Shown here piece after piece: positions 8,936-18,123 of a stretch of 64,000 nt of DNA. The notes under the pieces were generated by a model, which had not been told where the DNA came from, made no database searches, and saw only the letters and a list, made by a program, of their open reading frames with translations. Source of the stretch: an uncultured Chryseobacterium sp. (GTDB lineage: Bacteria; Bacteroidota; Bacteroidia; Flavobacteriales; Weeksellaceae); assembly GCA_913774355.1 (NCBI GenBank), contig CAJYGB010000034.1, positions 93,879 through 157,878 of the forward strand. The letters run 5' to 3'. Numbering within the stretch: the stretch's first letter is position 1; each line of letters starts with the position of its first letter. A program made the translations under genes and the position numbers.

Positions 8936-10231
8936 TCAATTATTTTTTGAAAATTTTTTGAAATCATTAAAGAGATCTTGTCTAATATATTGAATGTCAT
9001 GATTTTTTTTCAAGCAGTTTAGTGCTTTTTGTCTGTACTCTAAAATAATTTCTTTGTTATTAATCAAATTTACTAAAATACTTTTCACATTTTCAAGATT
9101 GTCTATGCAGATCGCAGCATCCTCATTGCGTAAATATTTATATCCTGAATGTCCATTCCAGCTTATACACAGCACAGCACAACCGCTAGCTAAACAATCT
9201 ACTATTTTGGTAGAAAATGACAGTCTTGTAAGCAATTTATATTTTAAACTAAAAGCTTCAACGTGAAGCATAATGTCGGATTTATTGTATAATTGCTTTA
9301 ATGTATATTGACTTACAGCAGCATACAAAAAAGAACTTTTATTATCATTAAGTTTAGTTTTAATATCATCAGTAATTATTGAGTTAGTATAAACATTAAG
9401 CTCAATCTCGACATTGGTTTTATTGATCTCTTTAAGTACCTCAGATATATGGGATAATGTTTCCATCCTACCACAACATAAATTTCCTGCATAAATAAGT
9501 CGAATAGGTTTTCCTACCGAATTCTTATCAATTATTTCTTTATTATCACCTCCTTTTCGAAGTATCTTCATATTAGCTCCAAGGGCATTTGTTAATTCTT
9601 GTTTTTGCTCTTCGGTCATTGTATATGTAAGCGAATACTTTCGAAATGTTTTTTTTAAGCTTTTACGTAAAGAAAATCTATATAACCAATAAAGAGGTGA
9701 TAATCTGAATTGTCTAAAGGAATAATGATCGTCTGATATATAGGAAATAATTTTTGCATCAGTTTTCCCAGCGATATATCTGGTCATACTTAACATGTAA
9801 TGACTACCATAACAAGGAGCAAAAACAACATCAGGATTAAATTCTTTGATGAATAATTCTAAATCTTTACTGTTCCAGTTTGAAAATTTCCATAGAACTT
9901 CTCTGAGAATATCGAATATCAGCCAATGATGTCTTTTAAAAAAAGAATAAAATGAATATTCATTTGATGAATTTTCTATGTTTTGTAAATTATGTTTGGG
10001 ATATTCAACAAATGTTTTCTTAAGTCCTATTTTTTCTTTTCTAAAAAAATGCTTTATCATCATCATATCTGTTATTTGATAATAATTTTTACAAACATTA
10101 TTTTCAGGCATTCCTGGGCTGCAATAAATTTGTGCAAACTCAGCATCGAAACCTTCAAAAAGATTGCTCAAAACATTCCCTCCATTATTTTTAGTTGTCC
10201 ACAATTCTTGGGAAATTATTAAAATTCTCAT
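8936..10231 (-). CDS. Glycosyltransferase, GT-B (GT4-like)
   Basis: A 431-residue protein opening MRILIISQELWTTKNNGGN, a GT4-like N-terminal Rossmann strand followed by a glycine-rich acceptor loop. The C-terminal half has IRLIYAGNLCCGRMETL and a donor region LSFSTKIVDCLASGCAVLC, where the usual E-x7-E is poorly kept. It lies 7 bp after the GT2 gene and 62 bp before the PglA-like gene. AT-rich codon use, like the rest of 8-18 kb, suggests this block was acquired. Sugar specificity is unknown. Confidence 0.75.
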   Translation of the reverse strand: MRILIISQELWTTKNNGGNVLSNLFEGFDAEFAQIYCSPGMPENNVCKNYYQITDMMMIKHFFRKEKIGLKKTFVEYPKHNLQNIENSSNEYSFYSFFKRHHWLIFDILREVLWKFSNWNSKDLELFIKEFNPDVVFAPCYGSHYMLSMTRYIAGKTDAKIISYISDDHYSFRQFRLSPLYWLYRFSLRKSLKKTFRKYSLTYTMTEEQKQELTNALGANMKILRKGGDNKEIIDKNSVGKPIRLIYAGNLCCGRMETLSHISEVLKEINKTNVEIELNVYTNSIITDDIKTKLNDNKSSFLYAAVSQYTLKQLYNKSDIMLHVEAFSLKYKLLTRLSFSTKIVDCLASGCAVLCISWNGHSGYKYLRNEDAAICIDNLENVKSILVNLINNKEIILEYRQKALNCLKKNHDIQYIRQDLFNDFKKFSKNN

Positions 10232-10237
10232 ATTCTA

Positions 10238-11239
10238 TTAACCTTTTCTTCTAATGACTGAGCGAAAATTATACATTTTAGATAACAATATTGATGTTAA
10301 ATGTACACCCAACAAACTACAGAGATATTTTGTCTGTAATGTTTTTTTATTTAGGGCAAAATTAAATAGTTCTTTTCTCTTTTCAATTTCTTTTATCATT
10401 ACATCTCTTTCATTAGTTGGTAATTTTGCAACTAGAAACACAACAATTGACAGTAAATAAGCTAAAAAACCCTTCAATGCCAAATATAATTTTTCAGGAT
10501 AATTCCCATTATCCAATATCTTATTCCATTTATCAATAATAAGAAACTGATCTTTCACATTCTTAGTTTTAATCGTATCTGTTATTGATCCTGCACGATT
10601 TTGGCGGTAGACATATAATGTCTGATTATATTCTTTATATTTTTTGACAAACAATGATAAATGAATAAACCAATCACTATCTTCTCCCGTTAAACCTGTA
10701 GTAAAGAAAATTTCATTATCTATTATAACTGACCTTTTTACAACCCTCGACCATGCAGATGAAGCCTGATTTGCTGATTTTACCAAATTGTATAATGTTT
10801 CGTCCGGAGAATCAACAATGTCTAAAGAATTATCTATTATTTTCTCAAATAAAGTATTCGAATCATCATAGAGCAATTTAAATTTTAAGATAACTGTATC
10901 TATATCTGGATTTTTATTTAAAATCGTAGCAATATTTGATAAATGTGAGATACCCTCCCAATAATCGTCACTATCAATAAAAATTAAATAATCTCCTTTT
11001 GAAAACTTTATACCATAATTTCTAGCGTCTGACAACCCTCCATTTTCTTTATGAATAACTTTTATTCTCTCATCTTGAGAAGCATAATTGTCGCAGATTT
11101 CAGGGCATGAATCTGGTGAGCCATCATCAATTAAAAGTACTTCGAAATCTTTAAAATCTTGTAAAAGCACACTATCAACACAAGTATGGATATATTTTTC
11201 AACTTTATAGACGGGAATGATTATACTAAAAAATGGCAT
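10238..11239 (-). CDS. GT2 family glycosyltransferase
   Basis: A 333-residue GT-A inverting glycosyltransferase. The N-terminal SIIIPVYKVEKYIHTCVDSV, the nucleotide-binding LLIDDGSPD, KENGGLSDARNYG and the metal-binding IDSDD (D89-S90-D91-D92) are all present. The C-terminal 130 residues are hydrophobic-helical and variable, as usual for acceptor domains. It sits 7 bp downstream of the flippase and 6 bp upstream of the next glycosyltransferase in a tightly packed operon. Confidence 0.9.
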   Translation of the reverse strand: MPFFSIIIPVYKVEKYIHTCVDSVLLQDFKDFEVLLIDDGSPDSCPEICDNYASQDERIKVIHKENGGLSDARNYGIKFSKGDYLIFIDSDDYWEGISHLSNIATILNKNPDIDTVILKFKLLYDDSNTLFEKIIDNSLDIVDSPDETLYNLVKSANQASSAWSRVVKRSVIIDNEIFFTTGLTGEDSDWFIHLSLFVKKYKEYNQTLYVYRQNRAGSITDTIKTKNVKDQFLIIDKWNKILDNGNYPEKLYLALKGFLAYLLSIVVFLVAKLPTNERDVMIKEIEKRKELFNFALNKKTLQTKYLCSLLGVHLTSILLSKMYNFRSVIRRKG

Positions 11240-11246
11240 ATAATAT

Positions 11247-12758
11247 TTAATTAAATCTCTTTGTTATCACTGATGCAAATAAATCCTTCTCTTCTTTTTT
11301 TAGCCCAAAACCAAACATTAAAGCTAAATAAACAATTCCAATTATAAATGCTTTAACAAACAGAGTAAAGAAATCACTTGTTTTAATATAATAATTCATA
11401 GCTAATCCTATTCCTATAACTATTAAGAAAAGCGGAAGCATTTTTACAAAAGAACTTTTCAGGAAATAAACAACATTAATTTTCATGACTTTTTGATATA
11501 TAATATTCATCACAACAACCTGAAAAATAGAAATTCCGAGGCTAATGCCCAAGGCTGCACCCAAAGCACCAAATTTCGGAATTAAAAATATAGAAGATAT
11601 TATACTTACTATTGATGAACATATATATATAAGTGCTGTATATTTTAATTTATTTTCAACATACATTAATGTGGATGCAATATTTTGTGTTATAGGAACC
11701 AAACCAGGAATTACCAAAAGAATAACAACAAGATATGATTCTTTAAATTTTTCTCCCATCCACAATACTATAAATTCTTTTCCGAAAATAATAATCCCTA
11801 TTACTAATAAGCCTACTACAAACAACTGGATTCTTCCTACTTTAATCATCAACTCTGTAACCTTTGATTTATCATTTGATTCAGAATTTAAGGCAGTAAC
11901 TCTAGGCAAGAACATTCCGTTCAGAGCACCGGCAAACGTCCAAACATAGCCTTCGATAATTATTCCAATTGAAAAAATTGAAATTGCTGTGGTACCGGAA
12001 TAAATTGCAAGCAACGTAGGAGAAATATTAATAAGTAAACGCTGAGCAATCCCTATTATAGTTACCCACGCGGAAAACCCGAAGATTTGCTTTTTTAATT
12101 CTTTGCTTTTGAATTTAAAATCTACATTAATATTTGTATGCTTCCTTAGGTAAAACAATTTTATGATTATAATAAAGATCCCGACAAGTGCATTAATAAA
12201 TACTAAAGAATATAATTTATACCCAAAATACAAGGCTATAACCATCAATACAATTGTTAAGCATTTATTAATAAAATCACATAATTTTAAAAATACAAAG
12301 CGCTCAAATGCAATTACAACACCATTGAGAGAGGAAAATGGAAAAGAAAGTAAACTAAACAAACCAGCAATAATATATATGCTTTTAAATTTTTCAATTT
12401 CTACATCATTTAACTCTTTAAAAATATTATCTAGTAAAAAGAAAAATACTACCAAAGCAGTAAAGATACATAAGTTTATATATAAATATATCTTTGATGT
12501 AAGACCTAATATTTGATTTATTTTTTGCTCATCATTTTCTATTCTGTATTTAGAGATAAATCTAGCAACTGCATCTCCCAAACCAAAATCCATAATAAAA
12601 TATGTAAGAAAAGATGTTACAAGTACATACAGACCATAGTCTGAAACTCCAATTTGCTTAATCATCCAGGGAGTGTATATTAAACCTGTAATTATATTAA
12701 AAACAATTGTCGCATATGACAATATTGCCCCTTTCTTTAACTCTTGTGAATTACTCAT
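11247..12758 (-). CDS. Wzx-type polysaccharide flippase (second copy)
   Basis: A 503-residue multi-spanning protein beginning MSNSQELKKGAILSYATIVF, with about 14 hydrophobic helices and the GLIYTPWMIKQIGVSDYGLY signature of PST flippases. A TTG seven codons upstream extends the frame to 12779, but that would overlap the acyltransferase gene; the ATG at 12758 leaves a 7-bp gap and is preferred. It would flip the repeat unit built by the surrounding glycosyltransferases. It belongs to a different branch from the flippase at 286-1773, judged by little visible similarity. Confidence 0.88.
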   Translation of the reverse strand: MSNSQELKKGAILSYATIVFNIITGLIYTPWMIKQIGVSDYGLYVLVTSFLTYFIMDFGLGDAVARFISKYRIENDEQKINQILGLTSKIYLYINLCIFTALVVFFFLLDNIFKELNDVEIEKFKSIYIIAGLFSLLSFPFSSLNGVVIAFERFVFLKLCDFINKCLTIVLMVIALYFGYKLYSLVFINALVGIFIIIIKLFYLRKHTNINVDFKFKSKELKKQIFGFSAWVTIIGIAQRLLINISPTLLAIYSGTTAISIFSIGIIIEGYVWTFAGALNGMFLPRVTALNSESNDKSKVTELMIKVGRIQLFVVGLLVIGIIIFGKEFIVLWMGEKFKESYLVVILLVIPGLVPITQNIASTLMYVENKLKYTALIYICSSIVSIISSIFLIPKFGALGAALGISLGISIFQVVVMNIIYQKVMKINVVYFLKSSFVKMLPLFLIVIGIGLAMNYYIKTSDFFTLFVKAFIIGIVYLALMFGFGLKKEEKDLFASVITKRFN

Positions 12759-12765
12759 TTTCAAT

Positions 12766-13719
12766 TTATCTAATACCAAGTAATGTATTATAAAATTTTA
12801 ATAGGTTAATTTTTTCTGCAATATATTTCCCAATCAATACAATAAATAGACTTACAATTAAATAAACTAAAGGGTTGAAAAATTGTGTCGCGTAGTTTAT
12901 TATTAAAAATTTTCTAATAGGAAATACTAAAAAATGAATTAGATAAATTGTAAAAGTATAATCTGCAATTTTAAGAATATTTTTTTTATTAAAAAATTTC
13001 AAGCAAGAAATGGAAAAAACAGCTATCATACCTAAAAGATCATTTATTATAGCCAATTTAGAGAAATAGCCATGTTCAGTTTCTAAATTAATTGATAGTA
13101 ATAAAAACAATAAATATAAGATTATAATCCTAAATCGATACTTATTAATAAAAACTAAAAAATTAAAAAAATAATTTTTGAACAAGATTCCTACAGCAAA
13201 AAAGCCTATCCAATTAAAAGGATTTAAGTAATTGTTGATATCCAAGTAAGAGTTTATAATATTAAAACTCGTTAGTAATAAAGATACAATGTTTAGAAAG
13301 ATAATTAAATAACAAAAAAAAATTTTTTCAGAAATAGAAAAGATTAAATAACATATGATTAAAATTGTTAGATAATATAAATAAGTACCGTTTCCAATAA
13401 TCCAATTACCCCATGAAATAAAATTTTTAGGTTCTTTACTTATAAAAAACACAGCTGAACCCCAAAATAGCCAAGGAATAAAAATACTCGTTACTTTTTT
13501 TTTAAAAAAAACAGCGAAGCCGTACTTTGAAATATTAAAAAAATATCCCGCAATAAAAAAAAATGTCACAACACCTAAGCATCCTAATCTTTCGGCTAAG
13601 TGGCTATAATAAGAACAGTCATTTATTCTTGAATGGGCTAGAATAACACAAAGTATTGAGAAAATTTTCGCAATATTTAGAATGGAACCTGTGTCCCTTC
13701 TAATAAGATTATTAATCAT
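12766..13719 (-). CDS. Acyltransferase 3 family membrane protein (sugar O-acyl transferase)
   Basis: A 317-residue integral membrane protein with about 10 helices. It has the Acyl_transf_3 hallmarks: an N-terminal catalytic-site His in ILCVILAHSRIND (near residue 24), then FFFIAGYFF and KKKVTSIFIPWLFWG. Such proteins O-acetylate or otherwise acylate sugars of capsules and O-antigens at the inner membrane. Extremely AT-rich (long runs of A and T in the DNA), more so than the housekeeping genes to the right. It lies 7 bp upstream of wzx and 2 bp downstream of the next gene. Confidence 0.85.
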   Translation of the reverse strand: MINNLIRRDTGSILNIAKIFSILCVILAHSRINDCSYYSHLAERLGCLGVVTFFFIAGYFFNISKYGFAVFFKKKVTSIFIPWLFWGSAVFFISKEPKNFISWGNWIIGNGTYLYYLTILIICYLIFSISEKIFFCYLIIFLNIVSLLLTSFNIINSYLDINNYLNPFNWIGFFAVGILFKNYFFNFLVFINKYRFRIIILYLLFLLLSINLETEHGYFSKLAIINDLLGMIAVFSISCLKFFNKKNILKIADYTFTIYLIHFLVFPIRKFLIINYATQFFNPLVYLIVSLFIVLIGKYIAEKINLLKFYNTLLGIR

Positions 13720-13721
13720 GA

Positions 13722-14729
13722 TTATTTTGATTTTAGTCTTCTTTTCGCACCATTTATAATACTTTTAGTGTTACCTTTTAATAATCTATAAATTATTGAT
13801 TCCCAAAATCTATAGAATTTAACTAATGGATAGCCATTTGCCATAATTCTATTAATTCTTTTTCCATAATTCACATCTTCAATGACATATTTAGGATGCT
13901 TTAAAGGAAATTCAATTTCATATGGTTTCATATAAAAAATTTTCTTTATACCTATCGGTAGGATATCCATAGAACTGGCTCCATGAGTGGCATTTGAGTC
14001 TATCCCAATATTAGAAATAAGATTATATTTTGGAACTATATTAAGACGACTGTTTAGCAGAGCAGCTGATCCAAAAATTGATTCGTAATGTGCTTTACCA
14101 CTATTTTTATGAGAGGTTGAGTTTTTTACAAAATATTTATAATCTTTTTCGCCAAGAATCCCTTTTAAATTATGTAAAGCATAATTGTCTGATAAGAAAT
14201 CATAACCTTCTTCCCATTTATCAAAAACTCTTTTCCAAGAGGCCCAACCAGTGATAGAACCTGATTTTGAGAATGTATAACTATATGGAGTATCTTCATA
14301 AATTCCCATTTGATTCATACCACAAATCATATTAATTCTTTCATCAAATTCATATTTCTCTAATAACTCTAAACAATATTTAAAGAAACTTTGTGAAGGA
14401 ACATCATCATCTTCTAAAACAATACCCCATTTCTCATTAGTAAAAAGCCACTGCTGACAGATAAACTCAGAAGGATCACATCCAAAGTTTTCATTTTGAT
14501 ACATATGTTTAACTTCACACTCCCAATCGATATCAGCAACAATTTCTCGACATTTCGCTATATTTGCGATATCATCCATTCTATTTTTTCTAGGGCCATC
14601 CTGATATAGGTACAATTTGCTAGGTCGTGCTATTTTTATCTGTTCGAAAACCTTTGCTAAAGGTTCAGGACGTGCAAAAAAAAGAATCAAAACTGGTATG
14701 TCAATTAAATATGGTTTCTTGTTTAGCAT
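13722..14729 (-). CDS. GT-A fold glycosyltransferase
   Basis: A 335-residue protein with the start of a nucleotide-diphospho-sugar transferase fold (DIPVLILFFARPEPL), LYLYQDGPR and an acidic metal site VLEDDDVPS (E106-D109). This looks like the HlpA/GNT-I-like GT-A group found in O-antigen and capsule loci. The following GMNQMGIYEDTPYSY and GWASWKRVFDKWE are typical of the acceptor side in that group. It is packed 7 bp from the preceding glycosyltransferase and 2 bp from the acyltransferase. The sugar transferred is unknown. Confidence 0.75.
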   Translation of the reverse strand: MLNKKPYLIDIPVLILFFARPEPLAKVFEQIKIARPSKLYLYQDGPRKNRMDDIANIAKCREIVADIDWECEVKHMYQNENFGCDPSEFICQQWLFTNEKWGIVLEDDDVPSQSFFKYCLELLEKYEFDERINMICGMNQMGIYEDTPYSYTFSKSGSITGWASWKRVFDKWEEGYDFLSDNYALHNLKGILGEKDYKYFVKNSTSHKNSGKAHYESIFGSAALLNSRLNIVPKYNLISNIGIDSNATHGASSMDILPIGIKKIFYMKPYEIEFPLKHPKYVIEDVNYGKRINRIMANGYPLVKFYRFWESIIYRLLKGNTKSIINGAKRRLKSK

Positions 14730-14736
14730 TGTTTTT

Positions 14737-15885
14737 TTATTTAAGTAAAGTTTTTAATTCACCGGTAAACTCTTCATCGAGATTTTTTATAGCTAGTAAT
14801 TTATCTGATTTCTCAAAATAATTTATATCTTTTATAGCATTTGCTGCCTTTTCTGGATCATTATCACTAAAAAATGTAATTTCATTCGCAATCGATGCCT
14901 TCTCAACGCATTTTATATCATTAGAAACCACATATAAATTATGTTTCAAATAAGTAAGAATTTTTGATGGAAAAGAGTTATCTGCAGATATGATATCTTC
15001 ATCAGAATATTGATGACAGCTTAGACCAATATCAGCAGATAATAATACTTGAGAATATTTCTTACCCGATAAATAACCTTTAAAAATGATTCTGTTACTA
15101 TGCTCACCATTAAAATTATCTATTTTTGAGATCAAACTCAATATATCTTTATCATCACCGAATCCTAAAATAAAAAGCTTGTAATTGTCCGGAAGAAATT
15201 TAATAATATCTATTGCAAAAAAAGCTGCTTTCCGTACCTGTTCTATTACACCGGCATAAATTAAAACGACTTCAGAACTTGCTACCTTCTGCTGACTCTC
15301 AAATTTATAATCTATCTTACTATAATCACCATAACAAACAATTGGTTTAACAATATTTGTTGAGAACTTTTTTTTCAGTAAATCATTTACTACGATAATT
15401 TTTTTAAAGGTTTTTAAGTATCCTACTTCAATATCTTCAAGATGACGTAAATTAGGAGTTACCGATGAATATAACTCTTCTACTTGAATAACATAATCGA
15501 TTTTTTTAAAATACTTTAAAATTTTAATTATTTTAAAATAAAAGAGTGAATGATATATGAGTAGGGTGTCATTTTTTTTTACTCTAAGGAAAATATAAAA
15601 AATAAGCTGTATATATCTAAATAAAACATCTATCTTATCTAAAATCAGGTTGCGAGATTTAAATGTATGAAAAAAGAAGGTTTTTGCTAAAACGGAATTT
15701 TTCTCAACAGACGATTTTATGAAACCTTTTTTTGATTTAGCAATGGAGACAACTACAACTTCATGATTTTTCTTTAAAGTCTTAATAATGTACTCAATTT
15801 TAGGAATAGCAGATGGAAAAATATCATAGTTAGATTGACTACTTGCATAAAAGCATAAATAATGAATAGTTTTATTAATTTTCAT
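14737..15885 (-). CDS. Glycosyltransferase, GT-B (GT4-like)
   Basis: A 382-residue GT-B protein. The start is placed at ATG 15885; a TTG at 15906 would add seven residues and deepen the overlap with the upstream gene from 11 to 32 bp. The C-terminal donor domain shows VVLIYAGVIEQVRKAAFF, IIFKGYLSGKKYSQVL and FPSKILTYLKHNLYVVS. The SFPSKILTYL motif is seen in GT4 enzymes of exopolysaccharide loci that lack a classic E-x7-E. Role: addition of one sugar to the repeat unit; donor unknown. Confidence 0.75.
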   Translation of the reverse strand: MKINKTIHYLCFYASSQSNYDIFPSAIPKIEYIIKTLKKNHEVVVVSIAKSKKGFIKSSVEKNSVLAKTFFFHTFKSRNLILDKIDVLFRYIQLIFYIFLRVKKNDTLLIYHSLFYFKIIKILKYFKKIDYVIQVEELYSSVTPNLRHLEDIEVGYLKTFKKIIVVNDLLKKKFSTNIVKPIVCYGDYSKIDYKFESQQKVASSEVVLIYAGVIEQVRKAAFFAIDIIKFLPDNYKLFILGFGDDKDILSLISKIDNFNGEHSNRIIFKGYLSGKKYSQVLLSADIGLSCHQYSDEDIISADNSFPSKILTYLKHNLYVVSNDIKCVEKASIANEITFFSDNDPEKAANAIKDINYFEKSDKLLAIKNLDEEFTGELKTLLK

Positions 15886-16999
15886 TGCAATAGATTTTCT
15901 CAACAATTTTTGCTTGTTCTATTTCATTGTAACCACATGTATTAAAACTGTTTAAAATATCTTGCTCAGATAAATTTGGATTATCGCAGTTTAATAAATC
16001 AATCATATACTTCGCCCAATATTTTGAACCTAAATTTAAATCTAAATAACTTGCCAAGCCTAGACCGACATCTGTTGATTTTGGAACATTACTTGAGCAA
16101 ACTGTATGTAATCTGCACGCCTGTGCTTCTAAAGCAACAATTCCAAAACCTTCTTCTATGGAAGGGAAAATATACAAATCTGAAATTTTCAGAATTTGTT
16201 CAACATCATTACGAACACCAATAAACCTAACTTTATCTGTTAAACTATATTTTCTAACAATATTACATATATTATTCTTTTCTGCTCCCTCTCCACCTAA
16301 TAAAAGAATAAGTTCACTATTCATCTGCAACATCTCTAAAAATACTTCAACAATAAATTTTTGATTTTTGTTATGATCAAATCTTGTTATATTAGTAATA
16401 ATTTTATGTTCTGCTGGTATTGAAAATTCCTCAGAATATTTACTCTTTCTATATGGCGCTTGAAAAAATTTATCAAGACTGATGGTATTTTTTATAAGAT
16501 GTGATTTATCAATGCCTTTTTTAGGTAATTTATAACTTTCAAAGGTTGGTTCGCTACAATAAAATATATCAGTTGAGAATCTATAAATAAGTATGCTTTG
16601 TAGCTTATAATAATATTTTTTTAAAAGATTTTTTCCTTCGTAATAATGAGGGAAATGCAGATGTGATATTCTTTTTCTAGCACCTGCAAAAAAAACTGTC
16701 AGCATAATCAAACCATTTAATTCATTGAGGTGCGAATGCACAATGTTATAATTATTATTTTTCACCACTCTGTAGATGCTATAAAACAAATTTAGTTTAG
16801 TGAAAATTATATGATTTCTTATTTTGTGAATTTTCGATCCACTTGCAAGCAATTCTTTATCTCTCGGGCTATTTTCATCTTTTAAATAAAGATAGTCAAA
16901 ACGTAATTTACCATTTTGAATATTTCTTTCTGTATTTAAAATGAAAGATTCTGTACCACCATAGTGCATACCAAAAACAACATTTAACACTTTATCCAT
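15875..16999 (-). CDS. GT4 glycosyltransferase, CapH/EpsF-like
   Basis: A 374-residue GT4 protein. The N-terminal VVFGMHYGGTESFILNTERNI is the hallmark of the CapH/EpsF-like subgroup; the donor side has ITNITRFDHNKNQKFIVEVF, LLGGEGAEKN and FPSIEEGFGIVALEAQACR (E-x7-E). These enzymes build capsule repeat units in Staphylococcus and many Bacteroidetes. It lies 8 bp after the wzy-like gene and overlaps the next gene, consistent with translational coupling. Confidence 0.85.
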   Translation of the reverse strand: MDKVLNVVFGMHYGGTESFILNTERNIQNGKLRFDYLYLKDENSPRDKELLASGSKIHKIRNHIIFTKLNLFYSIYRVVKNNNYNIVHSHLNELNGLIMLTVFFAGARKRISHLHFPHYYEGKNLLKKYYYKLQSILIYRFSTDIFYCSEPTFESYKLPKKGIDKSHLIKNTISLDKFFQAPYRKSKYSEEFSIPAEHKIITNITRFDHNKNQKFIVEVFLEMLQMNSELILLLGGEGAEKNNICNIVRKYSLTDKVRFIGVRNDVEQILKISDLYIFPSIEEGFGIVALEAQACRLHTVCSSNVPKSTDVGLGLASYLDLNLGSKYWAKYMIDLLNCDNPNLSEQDILNSFNTCGYNEIEQAKIVEKIYCNEN

Positions 17000-17007
17000 A
17001 CTTTTTT

Positions 17008-18123
17008 TTAATCTTTAGATAACTCCATTTTTTGCCAGAAAAACCCATAAGGCACTGTATTCCAATTTGATCTGACATATAATAAAATCAGCACAACTAT
17101 TATTAAATCGTATGCTAATTTTCCTATTTTTTTCGAATAACTTTTATATGCGCTTGCTATCAAAGGTATTATTATCAATATAAATAGTGAGAAATATTGT
17201 ACAATTCTCATATATCCATGAATTTCAAAAACTAATGATAAAAAAACAGTTCCCATCATCAATCCAGTGTAGCTATACTTTGAATCAGGATTTATTTTTA
17301 TAATCTTGTCATATTTTATTAATGACAGAATTGCTATAGATAATATTAAAAAAACAAATGTCGTAGGCTTTAAATCTTCGTTATGTCCATATTCTTCATA
17401 GAGATTTATAATACTGAAAATATATTTTGAGACAAAACTACTTACTACTGTAAGAAATGGAAATAGTAAGACTATTATCCAAAAGGTTTTTTTGATATTA
17501 TTAATATATGATAAGAAATAGAATGGTATAAATATAAGACAACTTTTATGTATAATACTTCCAAGCAGAACAAGAATTAAAAATTTAAAAAACTTTCTTT
17601 TCTTTAAAAACTCGAAGCTAAATAAACAAAATGCAGTTGCTATAGTTTGTCTATGCCCTGTAATCGAAAAAAAAGCATAAAATAAAACGCTATATATAAT
17701 ATAGCTCAGTACAAGGTTACTCAGTGTTTTACTATTATTATACAAAAAATTTCCAAGCGCTGAAAAAAAAAGAATTGCGATAATGAATAAAAAAACCTGA
17801 TAATTTGTAGAAAACAATGAAACTAGCTTTTCAAACAAAGTATAACCTGGATCTTTGCCGATTCCAAATTTATATACTTCTATAAATCGAAAAAAAACCT
17901 GATCCCAAGACATGCCTGACGTTTCCTGAAAATATTCAAAATAAGTATATGTATCTGTACCTACAGCTACATTTCTTAAACCAGATTGCAATATTAATAT
18001 AAAAGATACAGAAAAAATAAATCTTTTCTTTACAAAATTACTGTTAAAATTATTTTTATATTTATTCTTATAATGTAACCCAATCAAAAGAATAATTAAA
18101 ATAACGATGCAATTAACTAACAT
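17008..18123 (-). CDS. EpsG-family polysaccharide polymerase (Wzy)
   Basis: A 371-residue membrane protein with about 10 helices. The EpsG-family signature GLRNVAVGTDTYTYFEYF follows the second helix, and a periplasmic loop with GHRQTIATAFCLFSFEFLKKR follows the middle helices. EpsG-like proteins polymerise repeat units at the periplasmic face, the Wzy role. It is the only polymerase candidate seen in the locus. It overlaps the upstream glycosyltransferase by 11 bp. Confidence 0.85.
   Translation of the reverse strand: MLVNCIVILIILLIGLHYKNKYKNNFNSNFVKKRFIFSVSFILILQSGLRNVAVGTDTYTYFEYFQETSGMSWDQVFFRFIEVYKFGIGKDPGYTLFEKLVSLFSTNYQVFLFIIAILFFSALGNFLYNNSKTLSNLVLSYIIYSVLFYAFFSITGHRQTIATAFCLFSFEFLKKRKFFKFLILVLLGSIIHKSCLIFIPFYFLSYINNIKKTFWIIVLLFPFLTVVSSFVSKYIFSIINLYEEYGHNEDLKPTTFVFLILSIAILSLIKYDKIIKINPDSKYSYTGLMMGTVFLSLVFEIHGYMRIVQYFSLFILIIIPLIASAYKSYSKKIGKLAYDLIIVVLILLYVRSNWNTVPYGFFWQKMELSKD

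Noticed and set aside
14737-15906. TTG starts for the genes ending at 14737, 18113 and 11247
   Set aside because: Each TTG lies seven codons before an ATG and would lengthen the overlap with the upstream gene; the ATG gives the family's normal N-terminus.
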